Assembly: GCA_041497995.1 (NCBI GenBank)
Contig: JBGQHM010000110.1
Location: 1-17,039 of the forward strand
Origin: DATKMS01 sp041497995
Lineage (GTDB): Bacteria; Desulfobacterota; Binatia; HRBIN30
Reading direction: 5' to 3'
DNA length: 17,039 nt
Made by a program: the position numbers and the translations under genes. Positions 1-7,336 of this stretch are shown piece after piece. A model generated the notes under the pieces. It worked only from the letters and a program-made list of their open reading frames with translations, was not told the origin of the DNA and did no database searches. Positions within the stretch are counted from its first letter, which is position 1. Each line of letters opens with the position of its first letter.

Positions 1-98
1 ACTGCTTCCGTGGTGCTTCCGTGACGCTGGAAGCCGGCGAGGTGTCCCGAGGGTCACACGCTGCGGGAACCATTGCAGTACAAGGGGCAGGGAGGAAG
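1..98. other. Gene-free window edge with short tandem repeat and hairpin
   Basis: No gene is seen. An 11-bp unit, TGCTTCCGTGG, occurs twice in tandem at 3-24 with one mismatch. A perfect 6-bp inverted repeat, GCTTCC (15-20) and GGAAGC (29-34), can form a hairpin downstream of the minus-strand tRNA. It has no T-tract, so I do not call it a terminator. Confidence 0.4.
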
Positions 99-172
99 TG
101 GGCCGCCCGAGACTCGAACTCGGGACCCGCTGATTAAGAGTCAGCTGCTCTAGCCAACTGAGCTAGCGGCCC
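99..172 (-). tRNA. tRNA-Lys (anticodon CUU)
   Basis: The reverse complement folds into a complete cloverleaf. The acceptor stem GGGCCGC pairs perfectly with GCGGCCC. The D-arm contains AGCTCAGTTGG. The anticodon stem GCTGA/TCAGC encloses the 7-nt loop CTCTTAA, which gives anticodon CTT, reading the lysine codon AAG. The T-arm CCGAG-TTCGAGT-CTCGG is intact. Position 99 supplies discriminator base A, and the terminal CCA is not encoded, so it must be added after transcription. No pseudogene-like damage is visible. The tRNA stands alone, and no integrase gene or attachment-site repeat is seen beside it. Confidence 0.97.
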
Positions 173-202
173 ATTCGGTGGAATCCATCAACTGCGGGCC
201 AG

Positions 203-220
203 CGCCGCCGCGGGGCGGCG
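203..220. other. GC-rich hairpin, 7-bp perfect stem
   Basis: CGCCGCC at 203-209 pairs with GGCGGCG at 214-220 around the loop GCGG. There is no T-run on either side, so it does not look like an intrinsic terminator. It lies about 30 nt upstream of the tRNA gene in the tRNA's orientation; its role is unknown. Confidence 0.45.
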
Positions 221-304
221 AGGATGGGGCTGCTTGTAGCGGGCCGAGCCGCCGTCCGTCAAGTGGCGGGAGGAGCGGGTGCTGTCCTGATTCCGCCGCA
301 GGCC

Positions 305-397
305 GTCAGCTATCAGCGGTCAGCTGTCGGCCGGACAATTCGAAACGCCTGCCCTTCCAGTCTTTCCGGTGCCCTCAGGCTGATAGCTGACAGCTGA
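305..397. repeat. Inverted array of heptanucleotide repeats (TCAGCNN / NNGCTGA)
   Basis: The left half (306-333) is a run of 7-bp units of the form TCAGCNN. The right half (377-397) is three units of the complementary form NNGCTGA. The halves face each other, and 305-317 (GTCAGCTATCAGC) is perfectly complementary to 379-391, about 60 nt away, so the RNA could form a long hairpin. The same NNGCTGA unit recurs at 9275-9302. The structure resembles short tandemly repeated repetitive (STRR) heptamers known from cyanobacteria, but I know of no named family with this unit. Confidence 0.75.
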
Positions 398-534
398 TCG
401 CTATCTGCAATTGGGACAAGGACCGAGGAGCGATTGCGGAATTGCTGATCTGTGACGCCACAGCGCGGGCTGACGCGTGCGGGTATCGGAACCGCATTGA
501 CCGATGGCTGCGGCTTTGCCATCGTCTCCGACCG

Positions 535-1968
535 ATGCGTAATCGAATCGTCGCAGGGCTCCTGTTACTCAGTGCGTTGGCGGCATGCGGCGGTGGTGGT
601 GGTGAGACGTCGCCGCCCCCCACCGGACCTGCGACGCTCAGCGGTACCGTGGCCTACGTGGCGACCGAGTGTACGGACACCCTCGACGGTGCGACGGCCC
701 ATCAGCAGTTGCGCGTCATTCGTGGTGAGCGGCCACCGACTGCGGTGTTGGACCTGCCGACGCTGGGTGCCGGCACACCAGCAGGTTTGTGCACCGTGCT
801 CGGTCTCGCACGCTTCGGGCCGTTCTTCATCACCGTCGGCGCCTTCCAACGCCTGGCGGTCAGCCCAGATGGGTCGGACGTTGTGTTCGAGGTCACCGAT
901 GGCGTCTCGCAGCTGCCGCTCACGCCGCTTCCCGCCGAGCAGCAAGGGATCTTCATCATGCACACCGATGGCACCGGGTTGCGCCGTCTGGGCCCGGCAA
1001 GCCGCGAGCCGACGTTCCGCGTCGGCGGGACCGACACCGTGCTGATCAACCTCTTCCCTGGCTTCGAGTTCAGCCCCAACGGCAATCTGGTTACGTACAC
1101 GGACCTCAGCGCCAGCCCTAACGGAGAAGACGTTGCGCAGGTCGTGACGCTGGACCTCACGACCGGCCAGCGCGTGCAGCTGACGCATCTCCCCAAGCCC
1201 CCGGCGGTTGATCCGCTATTCGCCCCAACCTGCTGTCCCGGCTTCGCCGACGACGACACCGTGGCCTTTCTCTCCGTCGCCAATCCCGATGGCCTGAACC
1301 CCGACGGTGACGCGACGATCTTTACGGTCAAGACCGACGGCACCAACCTCAAGACGTTACCAGTGCCGGTCGTCCAGCCTGGCAGCCAGATCCTGCCGGT
1401 GTTCTCCATCACGGGCCCGCGCCCCAACGCTACGCTGTTTTTCCTCCCGGGCGCTCCCGTGAACATCCCCGGTACGCGCGGTGGCATCGTCGAAGTGTTT
1501 ACCGTCGAAGGCGACAACCTGCTGCAGCTCACGAATTTCCACCGCTCCGATACCAGTACGCCGCTGCTCACCACCGACGGGCAGCGCGTCTTCTTCGTCG
1601 CCTCTGCAGATCCGTTCGGCACCAACCCGACGACGAACTGTCAGATCTTCTCGATCGACCGTAACGGAGCTGACTTGAAGCAGGTGACCAGCCTGAGCCA
1701 GGACGAGGCATCGGAGAACGGCTGCTTCTTCGGCCCGCCACCCGGTTGCGCCGTGGCGTTTCTCGGGCAGGACCGTGTGACGCAGACGCTGGTCACCTAC
1801 TCGAGCTGCGATCCGTTCGGCAGCAATCCGTACGGCAGCCAGATCTTCGCGATCCGTCCTGACGGTAGCGGTCACCGACAACTCACGCACCTAGGCGGTC
1901 TGACGGCCACGGCGGACAGCGTGACCGTGGAGCTTCCAGGGCCATTTGCCTTCTCCATTTCGCAGTGA
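535..1968 (+). CDS. TolB-like beta-propeller (PD40) lipoprotein
   Basis: Predicted 477-residue envelope lipoprotein. The frame is open upstream to 442, but the ATG at 535 is chosen because it places a signal peptide with lipobox Leu-Ala-Ala-Cys (Cys18) at the N-terminus, followed by a Gly run and a Pro-rich linker. The rest is built from blades of the TolB/WD40-like (PD40) type, for example residues 106-120, 139-153, 177-190, 262-275, 321-333, 369-385 and 437-452, each with a DG or NG turn. Three longer units near 248-275, 358-385 and 425-452 share an Asp-Pro-x-Gly-x-Asn-Pro segment then Ile-Phe and Gly-x-x-x-(Lys/Arg)-Gln/Thr, indicating internal duplication. Several Cys residues (e.g. 233/234, 397, 404, 425) could form disulfides. 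No Shine-Dalgarno is obvious. TolB proper works with Pal and Tol proteins, which are absent here, so the substrate or partner is unknown. Confidence 0.8.
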   Translation: MRNRIVAGLLLLSALAACGGGGGETSPPPTGPATLSGTVAYVATECTDTLDGATAHQQLRVIRGERPPTAVLDLPTLGAGTPAGLCTVLGLARFGPFFITVGAFQRLAVSPDGSDVVFEVTDGVSQLPLTPLPAEQQGIFIMHTDGTGLRRLGPASREPTFRVGGTDTVLINLFPGFEFSPNGNLVTYTDLSASPNGEDVAQVVTLDLTTGQRVQLTHLPKPPAVDPLFAPTCCPGFADDDTVAFLSVANPDGLNPDGDATIFTVKTDGTNLKTLPVPVVQPGSQILPVFSITGPRPNATLFFLPGAPVNIPGTRGGIVEVFTVEGDNLLQLTNFHRSDTSTPLLTTDGQRVFFVASADPFGTNPTTNCQIFSIDRNGADLKQVTSLSQDEASENGCFFGPPPGCAVAFLGQDRVTQTLVTYSSCDPFGSNPYGSQIFAIRPDGSGHRQLTHLGGLTATADSVTVELPGPFAFSISQ

Positions 1969-2064
1969 GGAAGAGAGTGACCAGTAGTCAGCGATTGGCT
2001 GCACGTCGCTGATCGACCCCGCCACGCGCTTGAGCTCTGAGCGAGTTTCGCCCTATGTGGCGAC
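1969..2064. other. Short intergenic gap before waaA
   Basis: 96 nt between the lipoprotein stop and waaA. A loose inverted repeat, CAGCGA and TCGCTG, lies at about 1989-2012 without a following T-tract. No promoter or ribosome binding site is convincing. Confidence 0.3.
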
Positions 2065-3351
2065 ATGCTTCACCGGGAACGAGCCTCGATCGAGTTGACC
2101 GCGGCCGATCGCTTGTATGGCTCGGCGGCCACCGCGGCGTTTGAGCTGCTAAGGTTGGCGGCGCGAGCGGGCGGTGCTTCCGCAGACACGCTGCGCTGCC
2201 GGAGCGGCAGGTTGCCGGACGCGCACGGCCCGCTCCTATGGTTTCACGGCGCGTCGGCCGGTGAAATGCGCGCCGCTAGTGGACTCGCCGCGGTGCTCAA
2301 GCAAAGTGGATATCGATTCACCGCCGCCTATACGGCGACCAATCGGCCGGGTGTCGAGCTCGCGGCACAGGCCGGCGGGGCCGACGCGATCGCCGCGCTG
2401 GCGCCGTGGGATCACCCTCGGTGGGTGGCACGTGCTCTCGACCAGTGGCGGCCGCTGGCGCTCTGTCTGGTCGAAACCGAGCTCTGGCCTTCCCTGATCC
2501 TCGAGGCCTATCGCCGCGACGTGCCGGTGTTCTGCGTCAGTGCACGTATCTATCCGCGCGACCTTGCCCGCTATCGTTTGATCCGCAGCCTCACTGCGCC
2601 CATGCTCCGCCGTGTCACCGCCGTGTTGGCCCAGGATGAAACGGAACGCGACCGGCTCGTCGCGCTGGGCGCCGATCCGGTCCACTGCACAGTCGCAGGA
2701 AACCTGAAGCACCTGCCTACCACCGTTGCGCGATCGAGCGAGCCTGCCTGGCTACACCACATGGGACTGCGGACCGACGAACACGTGGTCGTGTTTGGCA
2801 GCATCCACACAGACGAGGTCGGTGTGGTCTTCAGCGTCCTGGACCGGTTGCCCACCGGTGCACTGCGGGTGATCATCGCGCCGCGACACGACTCGGCCGT
2901 GGCGGCAGTGGTGCGCGCAGCGCGCCGACGGCGTTGGCGCGTGCATCAACGAACGGCCGGCCTCCCGCCACCCGGCTGGCAGATTTTTGTGCTCGACCGC
3001 ATGGGTGAATTGGCTTCCGCATATGCTATTGCATCCGTGGCAGTCGTCGGAGGAGGCTTTGGGAAGCATGGCGGTCACAACCCGCTCGAGCCAGTCATGG
3101 TTGGGGTACCGGTGATTTTCGGAGAACATTTTGATCATTTTGAGCAGGAAGCGGTGGCTTTGAGTGCGGTAGCGCGGGAGTGCCGCGCCGGCGATGCGAC
3201 GCAGCTTGGCCGGTGTCTGGCCGAGTGGTTGAGTGATGCGGCGGAGCGCAGCCGTATCGTCGCGCTGCAGCGGCGCTGCCTTCCGGATGGAGACGCGATT
3301 GCACGGCGGTACGTCGCCGCGCTGTCGCCGTGGCTTGGGGGGTGTGCGTGA
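2065..3351 (+). CDS. waaA: Kdo transferase (lipid IV-A 3-deoxy-D-manno-octulosonic acid transferase)
   Basis: Transfers Kdo from CMP-Kdo to the lipid A precursor at the cytoplasmic face of the inner membrane (GT30). It has 428 residues, close to the usual 425. Family motifs appear in order: HGASAGE at 61-67, with Glu67 at the place of the catalytic base; the VETELWP segment; GNLKH, matching the usual GNxKxD; FGSIHTDE, matching GS(T/S)xxxEE; the APRH segment; and a C-terminal donor-binding stretch VGGGFGKHGGHNPLEP. The N-terminus lacks an obvious hydrophobic anchor, unlike many relatives, so membrane attachment may rely on an amphipathic surface. ATG 2065 is the only sensible start, with a weak ribosome binding site. 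The last 4 nt overlap lpxB. Whether it adds one or two Kdo residues cannot be read from the sequence. Confidence 0.95.
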   Translation: MLHRERASIELTAADRLYGSAATAAFELLRLAARAGGASADTLRCRSGRLPDAHGPLLWFHGASAGEMRAASGLAAVLKQSGYRFTAAYTATNRPGVELAAQAGGADAIAALAPWDHPRWVARALDQWRPLALCLVETELWPSLILEAYRRDVPVFCVSARIYPRDLARYRLIRSLTAPMLRRVTAVLAQDETERDRLVALGADPVHCTVAGNLKHLPTTVARSSEPAWLHHMGLRTDEHVVVFGSIHTDEVGVVFSVLDRLPTGALRVIIAPRHDSAVAAVVRAARRRRWRVHQRTAGLPPPGWQIFVLDRMGELASAYAIASVAVVGGGFGKHGGHNPLEPVMVGVPVIFGEHFDHFEQEAVALSAVARECRAGDATQLGRCLAEWLSDAAERSRIVALQRRCLPDGDAIARRYVAALSPWLGGCA

Positions 3352-4634
3352 CGTCGAACGGCAAGCGGCCGACGATCTGCTTCGTGGCGGGAGATGTTTC
3401 CGGCGACCAAAGCGCCGCGCGGCTGGCGGCGGCGATTCGCCAGCTCGCACCCCATGTCCGCCTGCTGGGGGTCGGCGGCGTCGCCATGCGCGACGCGGGT
3501 GTCGAGGTGGAGGTGGAGACCACCGATCTGTCGTTCTTCGGCTTCTTGGGCTCGGTGCGGTTCTTACCCCGACTCGTCCGCCGCTATCGCCGTGCGCAGC
3601 GCATCATCGCCGCTGCCCACCCCGACCTCGTTGTGCTGGTCGATGCCGAAGCCGTCAACCTGCCAGCGTCCATGTGGTTCCGCCGCAAGCGCGTACCGGT
3701 GGTGTTCTTCTTCCCGCCCCAGGTCTGGCTCTTCGGCCGCTGGCGCCTGCCCGCTATCGTTCCGCTGGCGCGCCGCGTGCTCTCCGCTTTTCGCGACGAG
3801 GCCGATCTCTACTCCGCTGCGGGCGCGGATACGGTCTGGGTAGGCCACCCGCTGCGCGATCTTGTCCAGGTCGTCGAGAATCCCGCGGCCGCCCTGCAGG
3901 CGATCGGGCTCGATCCCGGACGACCGGTGATTGCCCTGATGCCCGGGAGCCGTCGACACGAGATCAGGACGCTGGCGGGTCCGATGCTTGGCGCCGCACG
4001 ACTGCTCCAACAGCGCGACCCGACTCTGCAGTTCGCGCTGCCGCTCGCCAGCGAGTCCCTGCGCCGTGATGTGGAACACAGCGTTGAGCAGAGCGGCGTC
4101 CGCGACGTGGCCATCTACCGTCCGCAGTCGTATGCCGTCTTGAGTCAAGCGCGGGTCGTCCTGCAGTGCTCCGGCACGGCGACGCTGGAGGCGGCCCTCC
4201 TCGGCATCCCGGCGGTGATCGTGTATCGGTGTAATCGTATCGAGTACTTCGTGGGGCACCATGTGCTGCGCGTGAAGGTCCCGTTCATCGGTATGCCCAA
4301 CATCTTGCTCAACGAGCCGGTGCAGCCGGAATTCATCCACAAGAATGTCGACGCGGAGCACTTGGCAGACGAAGCGTGGTCCCTGCTGACGGACGAGCGA
4401 CGGCGGAATGCAATTCAAGCACGTCTCACCACTCTCGCTGACCTCCTAGGACCACCGGGCGTGGCAGCCCGCGCAGCACAAGCGGTCATCGACCTGCTGC
4501 CCCAGGCGGCGGTGCAGCCGATGCGATTGGCGGTCGAGTCCAGCGGCCGGGCGGCTAGTCTTCCCCACCGCCGGCCGCCGTCTGCGACCGAGGAGGTGCC
4601 GCGCGAGTCAGTGCGTGCCGCGCCCGGGCGATGA
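3348..4634 (+). CDS. lpxB: Lipid-A-disaccharide synthase (divergent, C-terminally extended)
   Basis: GT19 enzyme joining UDP-2,3-diacyl-GlcN to lipid X to make the beta-1,6 disaccharide of lipid A. The chosen start is GTG 3348, which shares GTGA with the waaA stop and follows a G-run at a good distance. A GTG at 3330 would add six residues. Motifs: AGDVSGD (14-20; the family usually has Glu in place of the first Asp), a segment near 99-105 where the usual Asp-x-Pro-Asp-Phe-Asn is Asp-Ala-Glu-Ala-Val-Asn, PPQVWLFGRWR (123-133), VGHPL (165-169), MPGSRRHE (198-205), CSGTATLEA (274-282) and MPNILLNE (316-323). These mark it as LpxB, but a divergent one. The domain should end near residue 385; about 43 more residues, Arg- and Pro-rich, run over the 3' end of the convergent waaC-like gene. 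Confidence 0.9.
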   Translation: MTSNGKRPTICFVAGDVSGDQSAARLAAAIRQLAPHVRLLGVGGVAMRDAGVEVEVETTDLSFFGFLGSVRFLPRLVRRYRRAQRIIAAAHPDLVVLVDAEAVNLPASMWFRRKRVPVVFFFPPQVWLFGRWRLPAIVPLARRVLSAFRDEADLYSAAGADTVWVGHPLRDLVQVVENPAAALQAIGLDPGRPVIALMPGSRRHEIRTLAGPMLGAARLLQQRDPTLQFALPLASESLRRDVEHSVEQSGVRDVAIYRPQSYAVLSQARVVLQCSGTATLEAALLGIPAVIVYRCNRIEYFVGHHVLRVKVPFIGMPNILLNEPVQPEFIHKNVDAEHLADEAWSLLTDERRRNAIQARLTTLADLLGPPGVAARAAQAVIDLLPQAAVQPMRLAVESSGRAASLPHRRPPSATEEVPRESVRAAPGR

Positions 4635-5643
4635 TCTCGTCGGGTGCCGTGGGCAGACACCGTCGTCCGTGCAAGCAGAAACGTGGACAGCCGACGCCGC
4701 ACTGCGCATTGCCGTGGACAACTAGGTCCTCGTAGCCGTACGGCGCCTTGCGCCACACCGGGGTGGGACCGTAGAGGCTCACGACGGGGCGGCCCAGCGC
4801 CGCGGCGATGTGCGCCGACCCGGTGTCGGGTGCGATGTGAATCGCGCAACGATCGAGCAGCGCCACCAACTCAGTCAGCGTTGTGCGACCCGTGAGATCA
4901 TGCAGCGGCCGTGTTGCTTGCCGCACTAACGCCGCGTGCTGAGACTGCTGCTCGGACCCGCCAATCAGGATGACCGTTCCGGCAGCGCTCAACGCGTCCG
5001 CTACGCGCGCCCAGTGCCGCAGCGGCCAGGTCTTCCACGCGACCGACGCCGACGGATTGATAGCGATCAGCGGCGCGTCCGTAGGGATCCGCAGCTCGGC
5101 CAGTCTGCGGGCAATCGAGGTCACGGCTTCCGGCTGGACAGGGAGTGCGAACGATACAGGTGTCGGCGGCGCACCCAGCAGCTCCGCACAGCGCAGCGAG
5201 TCTTCCACCACATGCAGGCGTCCGGAAGCACGCGGCAGGCCTCGCGAGACGAGGTGTGCTCCTTCCCGTTGCTCGTGCACTCCGATGCGTACCGGTGCCC
5301 TCGACAGGAGCGCAACCGCTGCGCTCTTCATGAGCCCTTGGAGATCGACGCTGATGTCGTAGGTCTCACTCCGCAAGCTGCGCACCGCGTCGTTCAACGA
5401 TCGGAGCCAAAGAGCGCCAACACGGCCCCACCGCATCGTCGGGAAGACTACGACGCGGTCGATGGCTGGGTGACCGTGCAGCAGCGGTGCCGTCCAGTCC
5501 TCGGCAGCCCAGCTGATGTGTACATGCGGATAGCGCCGCCGCAGCGCTACGGCTACGGGAAGCGCATGCACCACGTCGCCGATCGAGGACATCTTCACGA
5601 TCAGCAGGCTCCTCAGTTTGGACAGGTCGATGGGTGCAGCCAT
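4555..5643 (-). CDS. waaC: ADP-heptose:LPS heptosyltransferase, WaaC-like (GT9)
   Basis: GT9 enzyme adding L,D-heptose to the LPS inner core, acting on Kdo2-lipid A if it is a true WaaC. It has 362 residues. The frame is open upstream to 5838, but ATG 5643 fits the family start, which gives LLIVKMSSIGDVVHALP at 13-29 with catalytic-type Asp23. Other landmarks are DLQGLMKS (100-107), INPSASVAWKTWP (195-207, Lys204), LIGGS (226-230) and the donor-binding PDTGSAH (272-278, Asp273). A C-terminal cluster of Cys residues (315, 319, 323, 329) is of a kind seen in many GT9 proteins. The MSSxGDV start resembles WaaC more than WaaF. It begins 4 nt after the arnT-like stop, so the two are co-translated. 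Its stop lies inside the lpxB coding region. Confidence 0.88.
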   Translation of the reverse strand: MAAPIDLSKLRSLLIVKMSSIGDVVHALPVAVALRRRYPHVHISWAAEDWTAPLLHGHPAIDRVVVFPTMRWGRVGALWLRSLNDAVRSLRSETYDISVDLQGLMKSAAVALLSRAPVRIGVHEQREGAHLVSRGLPRASGRLHVVEDSLRCAELLGAPPTPVSFALPVQPEAVTSIARRLAELRIPTDAPLIAINPSASVAWKTWPLRHWARVADALSAAGTVILIGGSEQQSQHAALVRQATRPLHDLTGRTTLTELVALLDRCAIHIAPDTGSAHIAAALGRPVVSLYGPTPVWRKAPYGYEDLVVHGNAQCGVGCPRFCLHGRRCLPTAPDEIIARARHALTRAAPPRSQTAAGGGED

Positions 5644-5647
5644 TCGT

Positions 5648-7333
5648 TCACTCAGGTCGCAGCAGCTCGAATAAGTGCAGCCGCGTGCGCCGTCCATTCG
5701 AATAGTTGACGCCGTCCACCGACCACAGGTCGCGCACCTGGACGCCCATTTCGTGCGCCGCCTGCATGAAGGCAGGTTGCTGATCATGGTTGACCAGCGC
5801 CAAGCCGCGGCGGCGTTCCTGCAGAAACGTGACGGCACGTGTCGGCTCGACCAACGTGAGATTGCCTCCGGTCAGGAAAATCAGGCTCGGCTCGTCGTAG
5901 CCGACCGCGACGAGCGGCCGGGAGCCGTCGACGCGATCCGTCTGCCGCATGATCGCCGCGGACGCCGCGGGGCTCAACCACAACGCGTGCAGATCAGGAA
6001 GCACCCACTGCAGCAACGGTGCAAAGAGCGCCACGCTTCCGACCACAGCGACCCATGATGCGCGCACCAGCTGCCCCGTCCAGCAGAGCTGCACACAGAG
6101 GACGGCGATCAGCGCGGCGGCCAGAGCGGCACAGACTACAGAGGCATCGATGCCACCGCCCAGGGACGTCGCGACTGCGATGATCACGACGCCGGCGGTG
6201 AGCGTGAACAGACCCCAGAACACAAAACCCGTTCGGATCACGGCGGTGCGCAACGTGGTGGAGAGATTGGCTGGCGCGTCGATGACGGCGCCGGCCACCA
6301 ACAGCGCCAGTGCCGGGTACGTCGGCAGCACATAGTGCGGCAACTTCGTCGGCATGAGCTCGAAAAAGAAAAACGTCGGAACGAGCCACGCCAGACAGAA
6401 GCGCTCCGCGTATCGTTCACGACGCCGGAAACCTCGAGCCACCCCGAGCCCGACAGCGAGCGATCCCGGCCAGAAGGTAGCCCCAAGGAGTAGCAGATAG
6501 GTACCGGGTGGGGCACCGTGTGATCCGTGACCACCCGCGAGCTTGGGCACGAGATCGCCGCCGAACCAGTCGCGGTAGAACGCCCAGTCGGTCGCCAATC
6601 CCACGGCGACCGCCCACGGCAAAACAGTCACCAGCATGAGCGGCACTCCCCACCGAGCGCGGAGCCCGGCCAGGGTGCGCACCGTGGCATGCCGGTCGAC
6701 GAGGGCAAGCGCTCCTATCGTCAGGCTGCTGACCAGCAGAACGATTGGCCCCTTGATCAAAATACCCGCCCCCTGTGCCAGCCAGAATCCAGCTGCGTGC
6801 AGGGCACGGCCCGACGTGCCACGCTGCGCCGCGCCGTAAAGTAACGCGAGACACCCCTGTGCCGCGACCACACAGGCGAGCAACGCCGCATCCGTCGTGG
6901 CCAAGTGCGCTTCGACGACCAGCAACGCCGACGCTGCCAGAAAGGCCGCGCCGAGCAGCGCCACAGCGCGGTTGAAGAGCTGAAGTCCGATCCAGTAGGT
7001 CATCAATACTGCGGCCCACGCGCCGACTAGGGAGGGCAGCCGGTGCGCCCAGATGGCGGGGCGGCCGTGCTGTCGCGTGAGGAAGACGCTCGCTGCTTGG
7101 AGCCAGTAAATCCCGATCGGCTTGTTGAAGCGGCTCTCTGTCTGGAAACGCGGTCGGATGAAATCGCGCGTTTCCAGCATTTGCTTCGTTGCCTGCGCGA
7201 AGCGCGGCTCGTCTCGGTCGACGGGAGGAATCGTGGTGAGCCCGGGAAGGTAGAGAGCCAGGCACAAGAGCGTCAGCAACACGCACGCCGGCCAGTCGCG
7301 ATGGAAGACGCCGGATCGCATGTTCCGCGGCAA
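5648..7333 (-). CDS. ArnT/PMT-family membrane glycosyltransferase (GT83/GT39-like)
   Basis: Integral membrane glycosyltransferase of 561 residues that uses polyprenyl-phosphate sugars on the periplasmic side. About 12 hydrophobic segments are visible, from VLLTLLCLALYLPGL near residue 18 to the last at about 430-450. The first periplasmic loop carries PPVDRDEPRFAQATKQML, with the Asp-Glu pair typical of the fold's catalytic loop, then RFNKPIGIYWLQ, matching the family KPP..YWL. KLPHYVLPTYPAL later matches the ArnT/PMT pattern. A soluble C-terminal domain follows. The start is TTG 7333: an AAGGAGG at 7348-7342 lies 8 nt upstream, far better placed than for ATG 7321. It follows lpxD by 3 nt. 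Beside lipid A genes, a sugar transfer to lipid A or core is likely, but the sugar is not determinable; no Ara4N synthesis genes are here. Confidence 0.82.
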   Translation of the reverse strand: MPRNMRSGVFHRDWPACVLLTLLCLALYLPGLTTIPPVDRDEPRFAQATKQMLETRDFIRPRFQTESRFNKPIGIYWLQAASVFLTRQHGRPAIWAHRLPSLVGAWAAVLMTYWIGLQLFNRAVALLGAAFLAASALLVVEAHLATTDAALLACVVAAQGCLALLYGAAQRGTSGRALHAAGFWLAQGAGILIKGPIVLLVSSLTIGALALVDRHATVRTLAGLRARWGVPLMLVTVLPWAVAVGLATDWAFYRDWFGGDLVPKLAGGHGSHGAPPGTYLLLLGATFWPGSLAVGLGVARGFRRRERYAERFCLAWLVPTFFFFELMPTKLPHYVLPTYPALALLVAGAVIDAPANLSTTLRTAVIRTGFVFWGLFTLTAGVVIIAVATSLGGGIDASVVCAALAAALIAVLCVQLCWTGQLVRASWVAVVGSVALFAPLLQWVLPDLHALWLSPAASAAIMRQTDRVDGSRPLVAVGYDEPSLIFLTGGNLTLVEPTRAVTFLQERRRGLALVNHDQQPAFMQAAHEMGVQVRDLWSVDGVNYSNGRRTRLHLFELLRPE

Positions 7334-7336
7334 GGG

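Larger units (their letters stand above)
173..534. other. Gene-free interval between tRNA-Lys and the lipoprotein gene
   Basis: About 360 nt with no convincing gene. Short open frames exist but show no domain, no ribosome binding site and low-complexity composition. It contains a strong GC hairpin, CGCCGCC (203-209) with GGCGGCG (214-220) and a 4-nt loop, and the inverted heptamer repeat at 305-397. It should hold the promoters of the tRNA (leftward) and the lipoprotein gene (rightward), but I see no clear -35/-10 pair for either. Confidence 0.5.

Noticed and set aside
15..34. Hairpin downstream of tRNA-Lys as an intrinsic terminator
   Set aside because: The stem is only 6 bp and no T-tract follows on the minus strand.
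99..172. tRNA-Lys as an island attachment site
   Set aside because: No integrase and no repeated tRNA 3' end were noticed elsewhere in the window.
178..390. 70-codon open frame after the tRNA
   Set aside because: Composed of GC hairpin and heptamer-repeat sequence; no ribosome binding site and no recognisable domain.
442..534. N-terminal extension of the lipoprotein
   Set aside because: It would bury the signal peptide behind 31 charged residues; ATG 535 gives a textbook lipobox.
3233..4069. 278-codon open frame overlapping waaA and lpxB in another frame
   Set aside because: Arg/Pro/Gly-rich shadow across two confident genes; no motif.
5644..5838. N-terminal extension of the heptosyltransferase
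   Set aside because: It lies wholly inside the upstream arnT-like gene and has no similarity to the family; ATG 5643 matches the usual start.
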